41,761 nt of DNA from Roseicyclus amphidinii. GTDB lineage: Bacteria > Pseudomonadota > Alphaproteobacteria > Rhodobacterales > Rhodobacteraceae. The position numbers and the translations under genes were made by a program. The stretch covers positions 1 through 41,761 of the forward strand of contig NZ_JASJOE010000033.1 of assembly GCF_030163755.1 (NCBI RefSeq). The letters run 5' to 3'. The notes under the pieces were generated by a model. That model did no database searches. It was not told where the DNA came from and saw only the letters and a program-made list of their open reading frames with translations. Each line of letters starts with the position of its first letter. The first letter of the stretch is position 1. Of this stretch, positions 34,522 through 41,761 are shown in pieces.

Positions 34522-35051
34522 TTCGCGGCACTCCGGCTGTAGTCCTTGCGGCCGACATCGGCCGACGGGGTGATGATCAGGATGATGGAGCGGATCGCCT
34601 CGACGATGCCCTGCAGCGTGATGCTGGCCACGCCCACGAACATCGCCAGCTTGACCGGCCACATCGGATGGCGCAGCGCGCTGTCGTCGACCTCGTTGAA
34701 GCGCCAGCTGTCCTCGAAGAACCAGAAGGCCTCGTAGGTCAGCACCGCCCCCCAGAGCACCAGGAAACTGAAATTCACAAGGTCCAGAAAGGCCTTCCAC
34801 CGGTCCGACCCGACGTTCAGCAGCAGGTCGACCCGGACGTGATCCTTGCGCAGCAGGGTGTAGGCCCCGACCAGCACGAAATACCCGCCGAAGATGCGCT
34901 GAGTGTAGCCATGCGCCCAAAGCGTCGGCTGCTCGAAGACGTAGCGGGCCACGACCTCGAAACAGAGCACGACGATCCCGGCCCAAAGAAGGAAGCTGAC
35001 CAGCTTCCCGATGCCCTCATTCAGGCTGTCGACGATACTCAGTAGCTTCAT
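34518..35051 (-). CDS. dctQ: TRAP transporter small permease DctQ
   Basis: This 177-residue membrane protein has four hydrophobic segments (LVSFLLWAGIVVLCFEVVAR, FGGYFVLVGAYTLL, FSFLVLWGAVLTYEA and LAMFVGVASITLQGIVEAI). The motif HVRVDLLL is the usual DctQ signature (H-V-x-V-D). The ATG at 35051 overlaps the APH-kinase stop by 4 nt. The overlap chain kinase-dctQ-dctM shows that uptake and catabolism are made from one transcript. Confidence 0.9.
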   Translation of the reverse strand: MKLLSIVDSLNEGIGKLVSFLLWAGIVVLCFEVVARYVFEQPTLWAHGYTQRIFGGYFVLVGAYTLLRKDHVRVDLLLNVGSDRWKAFLDLVNFSFLVLWGAVLTYEAFWFFEDSWRFNEVDDSALRHPMWPVKLAMFVGVASITLQGIVEAIRSIILIITPSADVGRKDYSRSAAK

Positions 35052-36118
35052 GGGCCCGTCCTTGATGCGAATGCGTCCTGTTCGATGAGATCGACCGCGC
35101 GCCGGGCGAACCGCTCGGCCAAGGGCCCGAGGGTCGCGGCCTCCTGCGACGCGGCCGAGCCGCTGCGCGCCCGGTCGGCGATGCCGACGAAGATCACGGA
35201 GAAGCGGAAGAGCGCGAAGGCGAGGTGGAACAGCCCAAGCGGCGCGGTCGGCCGGGCGTGGGCGTAATATTCGGCCAGGAACCTGTCGGGCTCCGGTATG
35301 CCCGCGTCCCGCCAATCGGTCCCGACCAGCCCGCCGTATTCGTCGGGCGCGCTGTGCCAGGGCAACATGCAGAACCCGAGATCGGCCAGCGGGTGACCGA
35401 GCGTCGACAGCTCCCAGTCCAGCACGCCGATGATGCGCGGCTCGGTGGGGTGGAACATCATGTTCCCGATGCGGAAATCGCCATGGGCGATCGAGATGGC
35501 CCCGTCATCCTCGGGCATGTTCTCGGGCAGCCACGCCACCAGCCGGTCCAGCGCCTCGATGCGCGGCCCGGTCGAGCCTTCGTATTGCCGGGTCCAGCGG
35601 GCGATCTGGCGGGCGAAGTAATTGCCGGGGCGGCCGTAATCGGCCAGCCCGATCTCGTCGGGACGCAGGGCGTGCAGCCGCGCCAGCACCCGCGCAAGGT
35701 CGAGATACATCTCGTGCCGCGCGTCGGGCGCGACACCGGGCAGGCCGGCATCGGCAAAGACCCGCCCCTCCAGCCGCCGCATGATGTAGAACGGCGTGCC
35801 GAGGATCGCGTCATCCTCTTCGAGGAACAGCGCCTCGGGCACCGGAACCTCGGTCCCCTGCAGCGCGCGCAGCACGCGGAACTCCCGTTCGACGGCATGG
35901 GCCCCCGGCAGGATCGGGCCGTCCGGCTTCTTGCGCAGCACGAGGCGGTCCGCGCCGCGGTCCACGAACCATGTCGGGTTCGACTGCCCGCCGCCGATCC
36001 GGCGGAGCGTCAGCGCCCCCTCGCCCGGCAGATGCGCCGCCAGCCACCCGGCCAGCGCGGCGGTATCCAGACCGGCATCCTGGCCGCCGTGGTCCCGCCC
36101 TTCCCCTGCCCCGCTCAT
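35048..36118 (-). CDS. APH-type kinase of the ACAD10/11 (LvaA-like) group
   Basis: This 356-residue protein kinase-like phosphotransferase has the ATP loop IGGGQSNPTWFV, the Lys in LVLRKKPDG, the Brenner motif H212-G-D214-F-R-I-G-N219 and the metal-binding Asp234 in VLDWELSTLGHPLADLGF. The stretch AHGDFRIGNMMFHPTEPRII matches the N-terminal kinase domain of mammalian ACAD10/11 and bacterial LvaA, not antibiotic kinases. These enzymes phosphorylate the 4-hydroxyl of 4-hydroxyacyl-CoAs so that phosphate can then be eliminated. The neighbouring ACAD11-like gene supports this. The stops and starts overlap the ligase and dctQ by 4 nt each. Confidence 0.88.
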   Translation of the reverse strand: MSGAGEGRDHGGQDAGLDTAALAGWLAAHLPGEGALTLRRIGGGQSNPTWFVDRGADRLVLRKKPDGPILPGAHAVEREFRVLRALQGTEVPVPEALFLEEDDAILGTPFYIMRRLEGRVFADAGLPGVAPDARHEMYLDLARVLARLHALRPDEIGLADYGRPGNYFARQIARWTRQYEGSTGPRIEALDRLVAWLPENMPEDDGAISIAHGDFRIGNMMFHPTEPRIIGVLDWELSTLGHPLADLGFCMLPWHSAPDEYGGLVGTDWRDAGIPEPDRFLAEYYAHARPTAPLGLFHLAFALFRFSVIFVGIADRARSGSAASQEAATLGPLAERFARRAVDLIEQDAFASRTGP

Positions 36119-37698
36119 GCCGCGCTCTCGCGGCTGGCCATCTCGCGCGCCGTCTCGCGCAGGAGGAACTTCTGGATCTTGCCCGTCGCGGTCTTCGGCA
36201 GGTCGCAGAAGACGAAGCGCCGCGGGCGCTTGAAGCCGCCCAGCCGGGCGCGGCAGAATGCGTCGAGCGCCTCGGCGGTCAGCTCGCTGCCGCGGCGCAG
36301 CTCGACGAAGGCCCAGGGCGTTTCGCCCCATTTCGGATGCGGCGCGGCGACCACCGCCCCCAGCACGACATCGGGATGGGCATGCAGCACCTTTTCCACC
36401 TCGAGGCTCGAGACATTCTCGCCGCCGGTGATGATGACATCCTTGGCGCGGTCGCGGATCTCGATCTGACCGTCGGGATGCATCACGGCGAGGTCGCCGG
36501 AATGGAACACCCCGCCGCGGAACGCCTCTTCGGTGGCCTCGGGATTGCGCAGGTAGCCCGCCATCAGCGTGTTGCCCGACAGCACGATCTCGCCCAGCGT
36601 CTCGCCATCGGCGGGCACGTCCGCGCCGGTCTCGTCCACCACGCGGGCGCGCCCCGCGGTGGCGTGCCGCCGCCCCTGCCGCGCCATCAGCGCCGCGCGG
36701 GTGCCGATCTCGGCCGCGGGGTCGCCGGGATCGTTGATCGTGGCCGGGCCGAAGCTTTCGGTCAGCCCGTAGAGATGCAGCAGGTCGAACCCGAGCGCCG
36801 AAAGCTTCTCGAGCAGGGCCGGTGTGGGCGCGGCCCCGCCGGTGGCCACGCGCACCCGGACCGGCGGCGGCTCGGTCGCGTGTTCCAGCAGCATGTAGAG
36901 CACCACCGGCGCGCAGCTCATGTGGGTGACGGCATGGGCTTCGATCTGCTCGAGGATCAGCTGGGGATCGACACGGTCGAGGCAGACATGCAGCCCCCCC
37001 GCGGCGGTCACCGCCCAGCCGTGGCACCAGCCGTTGCAGTGAAACAGCGGCAGCGTCCACAGGTAGCGCGCGCCCTCGGTCAGCCCGAGCGACAGCACGT
37101 TGCCCATCGCGTTCAGGTAGGCCCCGCGGTGATGGTAGACGACCCCCTTGGGGCGGCCCGTCGTCCCGGACGTGTAGTTGAGGCTGATCGGCTGCGTCTC
37201 GTCCGATACGCAGGCCATCAGGTCCAGCGGCTCCACCGCGCCGGAGAAGAAATCGAGGCCGTCGCCCGCCCCCGGCGCGCTGCACAGCAGCTCGACCGGG
37301 ATGGACAGCCCCGCCAGATCGGGAACGAACGCCGGGTCGCACAGCAGGGCGCGGCTTCCGGCATGCTCGAGGATATAGGCGATCTCCTCGGTCGACAGCC
37401 GGGTGTTGATCGTGTTCAGCACCGCGCCAAGGGCGGGCACCGCGAAATGGGCGGCGATCATCTCGGGGCGGTTGGGCAGGATGACCGACACCACGTCACC
37501 CGGCCCGATCCCGCCGCGGCGCAGATGCGCGGCCATGCGCGCCACCAATGCCCCGAACTCGGCATAGCTCCAGATCCGGTCCCGCCAGGCAACGGCGGGC
37601 CGCGCGCCGTGGACCTCGAGCGTCCGGTCGAGCAATTCGAGCGGCGACAGGGGCCGGAAATTCGCGGCGCGCGGGGCAAGATGCGGGTCGGTGAACAC
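36115..37698 (-). CDS. Acyl-CoA synthetase (AMP-forming)
   Basis: This ANL-superfamily ligase is 527 residues from GTG 37698; TTG 37707 is also possible (530 residues), but its ribosome site would be too close. The AMP-binding motif is YTSGTTGRPKGV (about residues 175-186), with the hinge and adenylation motifs FHSGDLAVMHPDGQIEIRDRAKD and the catalytic Lys in PKTATGKIQKF. It resembles the medium-chain/DmdB-like group with an NxRL pattern (NTINTRLSTEEI). It should activate the imported acid to its CoA ester with ATP. It is followed without a gap by the APH kinase gene (ATGA overlap). Confidence 0.9.
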   Translation of the reverse strand: MFTDPHLAPRAANFRPLSPLELLDRTLEVHGARPAVAWRDRIWSYAEFGALVARMAAHLRRGGIGPGDVVSVILPNRPEMIAAHFAVPALGAVLNTINTRLSTEEIAYILEHAGSRALLCDPAFVPDLAGLSIPVELLCSAPGAGDGLDFFSGAVEPLDLMACVSDETQPISLNYTSGTTGRPKGVVYHHRGAYLNAMGNVLSLGLTEGARYLWTLPLFHCNGWCHGWAVTAAGGLHVCLDRVDPQLILEQIEAHAVTHMSCAPVVLYMLLEHATEPPPVRVRVATGGAAPTPALLEKLSALGFDLLHLYGLTESFGPATINDPGDPAAEIGTRAALMARQGRRHATAGRARVVDETGADVPADGETLGEIVLSGNTLMAGYLRNPEATEEAFRGGVFHSGDLAVMHPDGQIEIRDRAKDVIITGGENVSSLEVEKVLHAHPDVVLGAVVAAPHPKWGETPWAFVELRRGSELTAEALDAFCRARLGGFKRPRRFVFCDLPKTATGKIQKFLLRETAREMASRESAA

Positions 37699-37753
37699 GG
37701 GTCTCAAGGCTCCTTGGTGGGCGGGCGGCGGCAGCGGGGGCGATGCGATGGGC

Positions 37754-38962
37754 TCAGGCGTCGGCGACGTCCCAGTGCCAGAACCCGCGGCCTTGCTCGG
37801 CGAGGTGGCGGTTCAGCACCATCTGGTGAACCTCGTCCGCGCCATCGACCAGCCGCGCCTGCCGGGCGTAGCGGTAGATCCATTCCAGCACGGTATCCTT
37901 GGAATAGCCCCGCGCCCCGTTGATCTGGATGCCCACGTCCGCCGCCTTGTGCAGAAGGTTGGCGACATGGATCTTCGCCATCGACACTTCCTTGCGCGCG
38001 AAACTGCCCTGCTCGAGCGCCCATGCCGCCTTCATCACCAGCAGCCGCCCGATCTCGATGCCCATGGCAAGGTCGCCCAGCTTGATCTGGATGCTTTCAC
38101 GGTCCGCCAGCCGGACGCCGAACCCCTCGCGCCGCTCGGCATAGTCGCGCGCGATCTCGGTGCAGCGTTTGGCCAGCCCGAGCCAGCGCATGCAATGGGT
38201 CAGCCGCGCAGGCCCGAGGCGCATCTGCGTCACCTTCAGGCCAAGCCCCTCGCCCATAAGCACGCGGTCCGCGGGCAGGACCATGCCGTCATAGATCAGC
38301 TCGCAATGCCCGCCATGCTCTTCGGGGCCCATGATGGGAATGCGGCGTTCGACGTGCCAGCCGGCATCCTTGCGGTCATGCAGGAAGGCCGTGAGCCCCC
38401 GCCGCGGATCGTCCGAGGTGCGGGCGACGAGAATGAAATGATCGGCCTCGTCGGCGCCGGTGATATACCATTTGCGCCCCGAGATGACATACCCGTCCGC
38501 GGTCTTCTCGGCGCGGGTCAGCATCATGCCGGGGTCCGATCCGCCGCCCGGATGCGGCTCGGTCATGGCAAAGGACGAGCGCACCGCGCCCGACACGATC
38601 GGATCGAGCCAGCGCGCCTTCTGGTCCGGCGTCGCGGCCTGTTCCAGCACCATCATGTTGCCGTCGTCGGGCGCGGCCGAGTTGAACACCACGGGGCCGA
38701 AGATCGAGCGGTTCATCTCTTCGTAGCAGACCGCCATGCCCATCCGCCCGAGGTCCTGCCCGCCGCTTTCGGCCTTGAGTTGCAGACACCACAGCCCCTC
38801 GGCCCTGGCCTTGGCGCGCAGTTCGGCAAGCGGCGCGTGCGCGATGTTGCCATGCGCGTCCCAGGCCGTCGGATCCGCCTCGGCGGGAAGGACATGATCT
38901 TCCACGAAGGCCGCGATGCGGGCGCGATAGTCTTCGATGCGGGGCGAGATTTTGAAATCCAT
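37754..38962 (-). CDS. Acyl-CoA dehydrogenase of the ACAD10/11 (LvaC-like) type
   Basis: This 402-residue flavoprotein has the ACAD fold: VFNSAAPDDGNMMVLEQ, SFAMTEPHPGGGSDPGMM (FAD contact), YVISGRKWYITGAD, GHCELIYDGMVLPADRVL, RLGPARLTHCMRWLGLA and GARGYSKDTVLEWIYRYARQARLVDGADEVH near the C-terminus. The motifs APDxGNMxVL and LGPxRxxHCMR are those of the ACAD domain in mammalian ACAD10/11. In that group the flavin enzyme removes phosphate from a 4-phosphoacyl-CoA to give, in the end, an enoyl-CoA ready for beta-oxidation. It lies 11 bp downstream of the SDR gene and is encoded apart from the kinase that is fused to it in animals. Confidence 0.9.
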   Translation of the reverse strand: MDFKISPRIEDYRARIAAFVEDHVLPAEADPTAWDAHGNIAHAPLAELRAKARAEGLWCLQLKAESGGQDLGRMGMAVCYEEMNRSIFGPVVFNSAAPDDGNMMVLEQAATPDQKARWLDPIVSGAVRSSFAMTEPHPGGGSDPGMMLTRAEKTADGYVISGRKWYITGADEADHFILVARTSDDPRRGLTAFLHDRKDAGWHVERRIPIMGPEEHGGHCELIYDGMVLPADRVLMGEGLGLKVTQMRLGPARLTHCMRWLGLAKRCTEIARDYAERREGFGVRLADRESIQIKLGDLAMGIEIGRLLVMKAAWALEQGSFARKEVSMAKIHVANLLHKAADVGIQINGARGYSKDTVLEWIYRYARQARLVDGADEVHQMVLNRHLAEQGRGFWHWDVADA

Positions 38963-38973
38963 GCTCGGATCCT

Positions 38974-39741
38974 TCAGATCGATGTCACGAGATGGCCGCC
39001 GTCGACCACCACGTCGGTTCCGGTCATGTGCCGGCCCAGGTCCGACACGAGAAGAAGAAGCGGCCCGTCTAGGTCCTCGGGCTGCCCGACGCGGCGCTGC
39101 GGAATGCGCTTGATCAGGGCCCGACCGGCGTCGGAGGCGAAGAACTCCCGGTTCAGGTCGGTCTCGACATAGCCCGGCGACAGGGCGTTCACCCGGATGC
39201 CGTGCCGCGCCCATTCCAGCGCCTGCGCGCGGGTCATCTGCAACAGCCCCGCCTTGGAGGCGGCATAGGCGCTTACATGCCCCGCCACGCGATACGCCAG
39301 GATCGAGGCGACATTGACGATGACCCCGCCACGCCCCTCGGCGATCATCGCAGCGGCCGCCGCCCGCGCGACATGGAACGGCCCCTTGAGGTTGGTGTCG
39401 ATGACACGGTCGAGCGTTTCGGCGTCGTGATCCAGCGCCGAGACAGAGGCAGCCACGCCCGCATTGTTGATCACGATGTCGAAGGCCCCCTGCCCGAGCG
39501 CCGCGGCGACGGCCTCCGCATCGGCCACGTCAAGCGACAGCGGTCGCGCCGTGCCGCCCGCGGTGACGATCTCGCGGCACAGCGCCTCGGTCCGGTCGGC
39601 GCGACGGGCGGCGGCGGTCACCGCGACCCCTTGCCCCGCAAGGACGCGGGCGAAATGCGCTCCCAATCCCGACGACGCCCCCGTCACGAGGGCAGACTTG
39701 CCCGCAAGCCCGGGCCAGCACAGGGCTTGATCCGTTCCCAT
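38974..39741 (-). CDS. Short-chain dehydrogenase/reductase
   Basis: This 255-residue SDR has the cofactor motif TGASSGLG (about residues 20-27), NNAG (92-95), the catalytic Ser146 and the Tyr159-x-x-x-Lys163 pair in SAYAASKAG, and SPGYVETDLNREFF after it. The Arg-rich loop after the second strand (AARRADR) suggests NADP(H) preference. It probably reduces a 4-keto or oxidises a 3- or 4-hydroxyacyl-CoA in the operon's pathway, as LvaD does in levulinate catabolism. It is the first gene of the leftward operon, 28 bp from a TetR-type palindrome. Confidence 0.9.
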   Translation of the reverse strand: MGTDQALCWPGLAGKSALVTGASSGLGAHFARVLAGQGVAVTAAARRADRTEALCREIVTAGGTARPLSLDVADAEAVAAALGQGAFDIVINNAGVAASVSALDHDAETLDRVIDTNLKGPFHVARAAAAAMIAEGRGGVIVNVASILAYRVAGHVSAYAASKAGLLQMTRAQALEWARHGIRVNALSPGYVETDLNREFFASDAGRALIKRIPQRRVGQPEDLDGPLLLLVSDLGRHMTGTDVVVDGGHLVTSI

Positions 39742-39768
39742 GATCGCAGCCTCCCCTCCGCAAATCTA

Positions 39769-39784
39769 TCGAACGCTCGTTCGA
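39769..39784. promoter_or_regulatory. TetR-type palindrome between SDR and regulator genes
   Basis: TCGAACG-CT-CGTTCGA has perfect 7 bp arms 2 bp apart and lies between the divergent SDR (start 39741) and TetR (start 39857) genes. Its form, with CG-rich ends and GAACG half-sites, is common for TetR regulators of acyl-CoA and fatty-acid pathways. It overlaps the likely promoters of both genes (TATAAG at 39790-39795 could be the rightward -10), so one bound repressor could shut both. Confidence 0.65.
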
Positions 39785-39856
39785 AAAGTTATAAGCGACT
39801 TGCCACTTTGTCGCAAGCCTTCCGTGCGCCGACGCGTTAAGATCGGGTCCGTGACC

Positions 39857-40582
39857 ATGCATGATGCTGATATCGCCAAACTTTACGGAAGCGCCGAGCG
39901 CATCGACAACGCCAGCATGTGCCGGGCGATCTTCCTGCGCCACAAGGACACGATCTCGGTGCAGAAGCCCGACATCGCCTTGCCGCGGCTGCAGGCGATC
40001 CTCGAGGCGGCGCTGAACCTGTCGAACCGCCGCGGCTTCGACGCGATGTCGCTGCGCGATCTCTGCGAGGCCTCGGGCATGTCGATCGGCGGGCTTTACG
40101 CCTATGTCGACGGCAAGACGATGCTGCTCAAGATGATCCTGACCGAGGTCACCTGTGTCGTCGATGCCGTATTGTCCAACCCGCCCGAGGGCGTGACCCA
40201 CGATCCCGAGGCCTATCTGCGCTGGCTGATCGACGCCCACCTGCGGCTGACCGAGGATCTGCTGCCCTGGTTCACCTTTGCCTTCATGGAGGCCAAGACC
40301 TTTCCCAGGGCCGAGCGGCAGATGGCCATCGACAGCGAGGCCCTGACCGAACAACATTTCGCCGATGTGATCCGCGACGGCATCGCACGCGGCCGGTTCC
40401 GCGCCGACACCTCAGACCTGCTGCCGGCGCTGATCAAGCCCTTGCTGCAGGACTGGTATGTCAAACGATCCAAGTATCGGCGTCGGGGCGTCACGCTCGA
40501 GAGCTACAGCGCCACCGTGCAGGACATTGTGCTGACCGCCTGCCTGCCCCTGCCCTGCCACGGCCACGACCCGGCCGCCTGA
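39857..40582 (+). CDS. TetR-family regulator
   Basis: This 241-residue protein has an extended N-terminus (about 45 residues) before the TetR HTH: LQAILEAALNLSNRRGFDAMSLRDLCEASGMSIGGLYAYVDGKTMLLKMI. The C-terminal helical domain (residues about 105-225) is the ligand-binding part and unassigned. The start is ATG 39857; GTG 39851 is two codons earlier and equally possible. It is divergent from the SDR-led operon across the palindrome, so it is probably an autoregulated repressor released by an acyl-CoA or the free acid. Confidence 0.88.
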   Translation: MHDADIAKLYGSAERIDNASMCRAIFLRHKDTISVQKPDIALPRLQAILEAALNLSNRRGFDAMSLRDLCEASGMSIGGLYAYVDGKTMLLKMILTEVTCVVDAVLSNPPEGVTHDPEAYLRWLIDAHLRLTEDLLPWFTFAFMEAKTFPRAERQMAIDSEALTEQHFADVIRDGIARGRFRADTSDLLPALIKPLLQDWYVKRSKYRRRGVTLESYSATVQDIVLTACLPLPCHGHDPAA

Positions 40583-40612
40583 CGCTGCAGCGCGGGGCCC
40601 GCGCCGAAGGGC

Positions 40613-41503
40613 TCAGAACATCGCCTGCATCCAGTCGGGCAACCGCAGCCGCGTCGGCGCATACCCGTCAGTCCGGTAAAGGAATTGCCCGTCGTTCTCG
40701 TAGCGCAGCCCCGCCAGCTGCGCGACACAGGCCGCGTGCCCTTCGGCAAAGGCCATTTCCGTCGCCGTGTCGAACTCGCGGAACACCTTGCCATGACGCC
40801 GACCGGCACGTTTCCAGCTGACCAGCCGCCCACTGGCGATCATGTCGGCGACATTGACATTCGCGGCGTCATACGCGGCCGTGGCGATGGCCTTCCGCGC
40901 GCTGCGACGCCGCTCCAGCTCGACCGTGCTGACGAAACGCAAGTGGAACAGGGCAACCGTCTCGGCAAGCGGCGCGGGCGCAGTGAATGTTCCATGCGCC
41001 CCGGGGGTGAAGGCGACCGGCCCCTTGGCGATACAGGATTTCGAATAGAACGGCGAAAACAGGCCCTTGCGGCACTGCGCGGCGATCCCCTGCCCCGCGT
41101 CGTAGCGCTCTGCGCCGGGTTGATCGGGAAACAGCTCGTAACCGGCGACCGAGCGCGCGCTTGTCCCGTCGAGGGCAAGCAGGCACTCGGCAAGGCTTTG
41201 CTCCTCCTGGACCGGCACGATCAGCTCGTCCACGTCCAGGCACAGGACCGTGTCGAAATACCCTGTCAGTGCATTGGTCAGATCGGTGAGGAACCGCCAC
41301 CGGGTCCAATCGAAATCGAGATCGACAGTCTCACGCGGCAACAGGAGAATATTGCAGCCCTGTGCGATGCGACGGGCCTCGGCATCCTCGCCATGCAGGA
41401 CGATGAACAGGTTCTGTCGGCCGATATGGCGCTCGAAATACCCGATCCAGCGGTCGAGGAACCAATTGTCGTCCCAAACCATGGTGATGGCTGCAATCGA
41501 CAT
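40613..41503 (-). CDS. Glycosyltransferase-like protein with a DxD motif
   Basis: This 296-residue protein starts SIAAITMVWDDNWFLDRWIGYFERHIG, typical of the GT2-related family that begins with a Trp/Asp-rich stretch. It has the metal-binding Asp90-Val-Asp92 in VLCLDVDELIVP and a conserved FHLRFVS region. It probably transfers a sugar to a cell-surface polysaccharide or lipid at the cytoplasmic membrane face; no membrane segment or signal is seen. It is convergent with the TetR gene (30 bp apart) and lies next to the rRNA operon. Confidence 0.8.
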   Translation of the reverse strand: MSIAAITMVWDDNWFLDRWIGYFERHIGRQNLFIVLHGEDAEARRIAQGCNILLLPRETVDLDFDWTRWRFLTDLTNALTGYFDTVLCLDVDELIVPVQEEQSLAECLLALDGTSARSVAGYELFPDQPGAERYDAGQGIAAQCRKGLFSPFYSKSCIAKGPVAFTPGAHGTFTAPAPLAETVALFHLRFVSTVELERRRSARKAIATAAYDAANVNVADMIASGRLVSWKRAGRRHGKVFREFDTATEMAFAEGHAACVAQLAGLRYENDGQFLYRTDGYAPTRLRLPDWMQAMF

Positions 41504-41666
41504 GTCACGCCCCGCTTACCGAACACGCGACAAGGGTCCGCGTTTCGAGGCGGGAATGCAAGCTGTCAGGCAGCCCAAAGAAAAGCGACATTAAGGCCAA
41601 TCGGCCCGGCGCGCATGCTGGATTTGGGGAATGCATCGTCTGAGAGATACTTGGTGTTTCTTTCTA

Positions 41667-41761
41667 GGTTTGGCGGTGACCTACTCTCCCACGTCTTGAG
41701 ACGCAGTACCATTGGCGCGGTCGCACTTAACGGCCGGGTTCGGAAAGGGACCGGGTGTTTT
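41667..41761 (-). rRNA. rrf: 5S ribosomal RNA (3' part, truncated by window)
   Basis: The reverse complement gives the 3' two thirds of a bacterial 5S rRNA. Visible parts are the CCGAACCCGGCCGTTAAG loop C region, the AATGGTACTG loop, and the 3' stem ending GGGAGAGTAGGTCACCGCC. Its orientation shows an rRNA operon entering from the right with transcription leftward. The 5' end lies beyond position 41761. The exact 3' end may differ by a few bases. Confidence 0.93.

Noticed and set aside
33028-34542. Rightward open frame rich in His, Gln and Asp across dctM
   Set aside because: It is the complement of hydrophobic membrane-segment codons of dctM, a typical shadow.
35971-37923. Rightward open frame of 650 codons over the kinase and ligase genes
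   Set aside because: It is a shadow of two overlapping genes with complete motifs; composition is Arg/Gly/Gln-rich.
23216-38962. DMSP demethylation pathway (DmdA, DmdB, DmdC, DmdD)
   Set aside because: All four classes occur, but the dehydrogenase is ACAD10/11-like, the hydratase is ECHDC3-like, the GcvT-like protein looks like a DmdA paralogue, and the genes lie in two separately regulated clusters.

Overview
The window is high-GC chromosomal DNA of an alphaproteobacterium, most likely Rhodobacteraceae (Roseobacter group). The reasons are the codon bias, TRAP and peptide-type ABC transporters, FCD-type GntR and Lrp regulators, a creatinase, a TIGR03032 protein, and the 3' part of a 5S rRNA at the right edge. 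It is an accessory catabolic and cell-surface stretch ending at an rRNA operon.

Left edge (1-4148). A leftward, truncated surface-protein gene is divergent from a LuxR-type HTH/alpha-beta-hydrolase fusion. A secreted hypothetical protein and a broken Na+/Ca2+ antiporter gene follow.

Decayed sugar-acid locus (4202-12912). A dipeptide-type ABC transporter (dppA-B-C-DF, leftward) faces a rightward sialidase-like gene, Fe-alcohol dehydrogenase, DUF1537 four-carbon acid-sugar kinase and GntR regulator. A leftward DHDPS-family/PdxA2 pair lies beyond. The transporter genes, sialidase, regulator and DHDPS gene all carry deletions, frameshifts, nonsense codons or start loss. Only the dehydrogenase, kinase and PdxA2 still read as whole genes, so the pathway appears to be dying.

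Surface region (13666-22026). Two secreted proteins lie on the plus strand, one with a peptidoglycan-binding domain. On the minus strand are an XRE regulator, a 1264-residue autotransporter with an Asp-rich repeat passenger, and a TIGR03032 protein.

Amino-compound cluster (22553-29877). An Lrp regulator precedes a GcvT/DmdA-like folate-dependent protein, an OsmC protein, an ECHDC3-like enoyl-CoA hydratase, a diaminopropionate-ammonia-lyase-like PLP enzyme, an M24 hydrolase and an EutA-like Asp/Glu-racemase-family protein. A convergent, well-conserved creatinase gene ends inside the last of these. The final three plus-strand genes resemble the ectoine-utilisation triad in composition.

TetR-controlled acyl-CoA operon (30092-40582). 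Leftward from a TetR-type palindrome run an SDR, an ACAD10/11-type dehydrogenase, an acyl-CoA synthetase, an ACAD10/11-type APH kinase, TRAP DctQ, DctM and DctP, a quinone oxidoreductase and an alpha/beta hydrolase. Several of these genes overlap by 4 nt. The enzyme set matches the logic of the Pseudomonas levulinate (lva) pathway and mammalian ACAD10/11. The best functional hypothesis is therefore TRAP-fed catabolism of a 4-hydroxy or 4-keto acid. A DxD glycosyltransferase and the 5S rRNA end the window.
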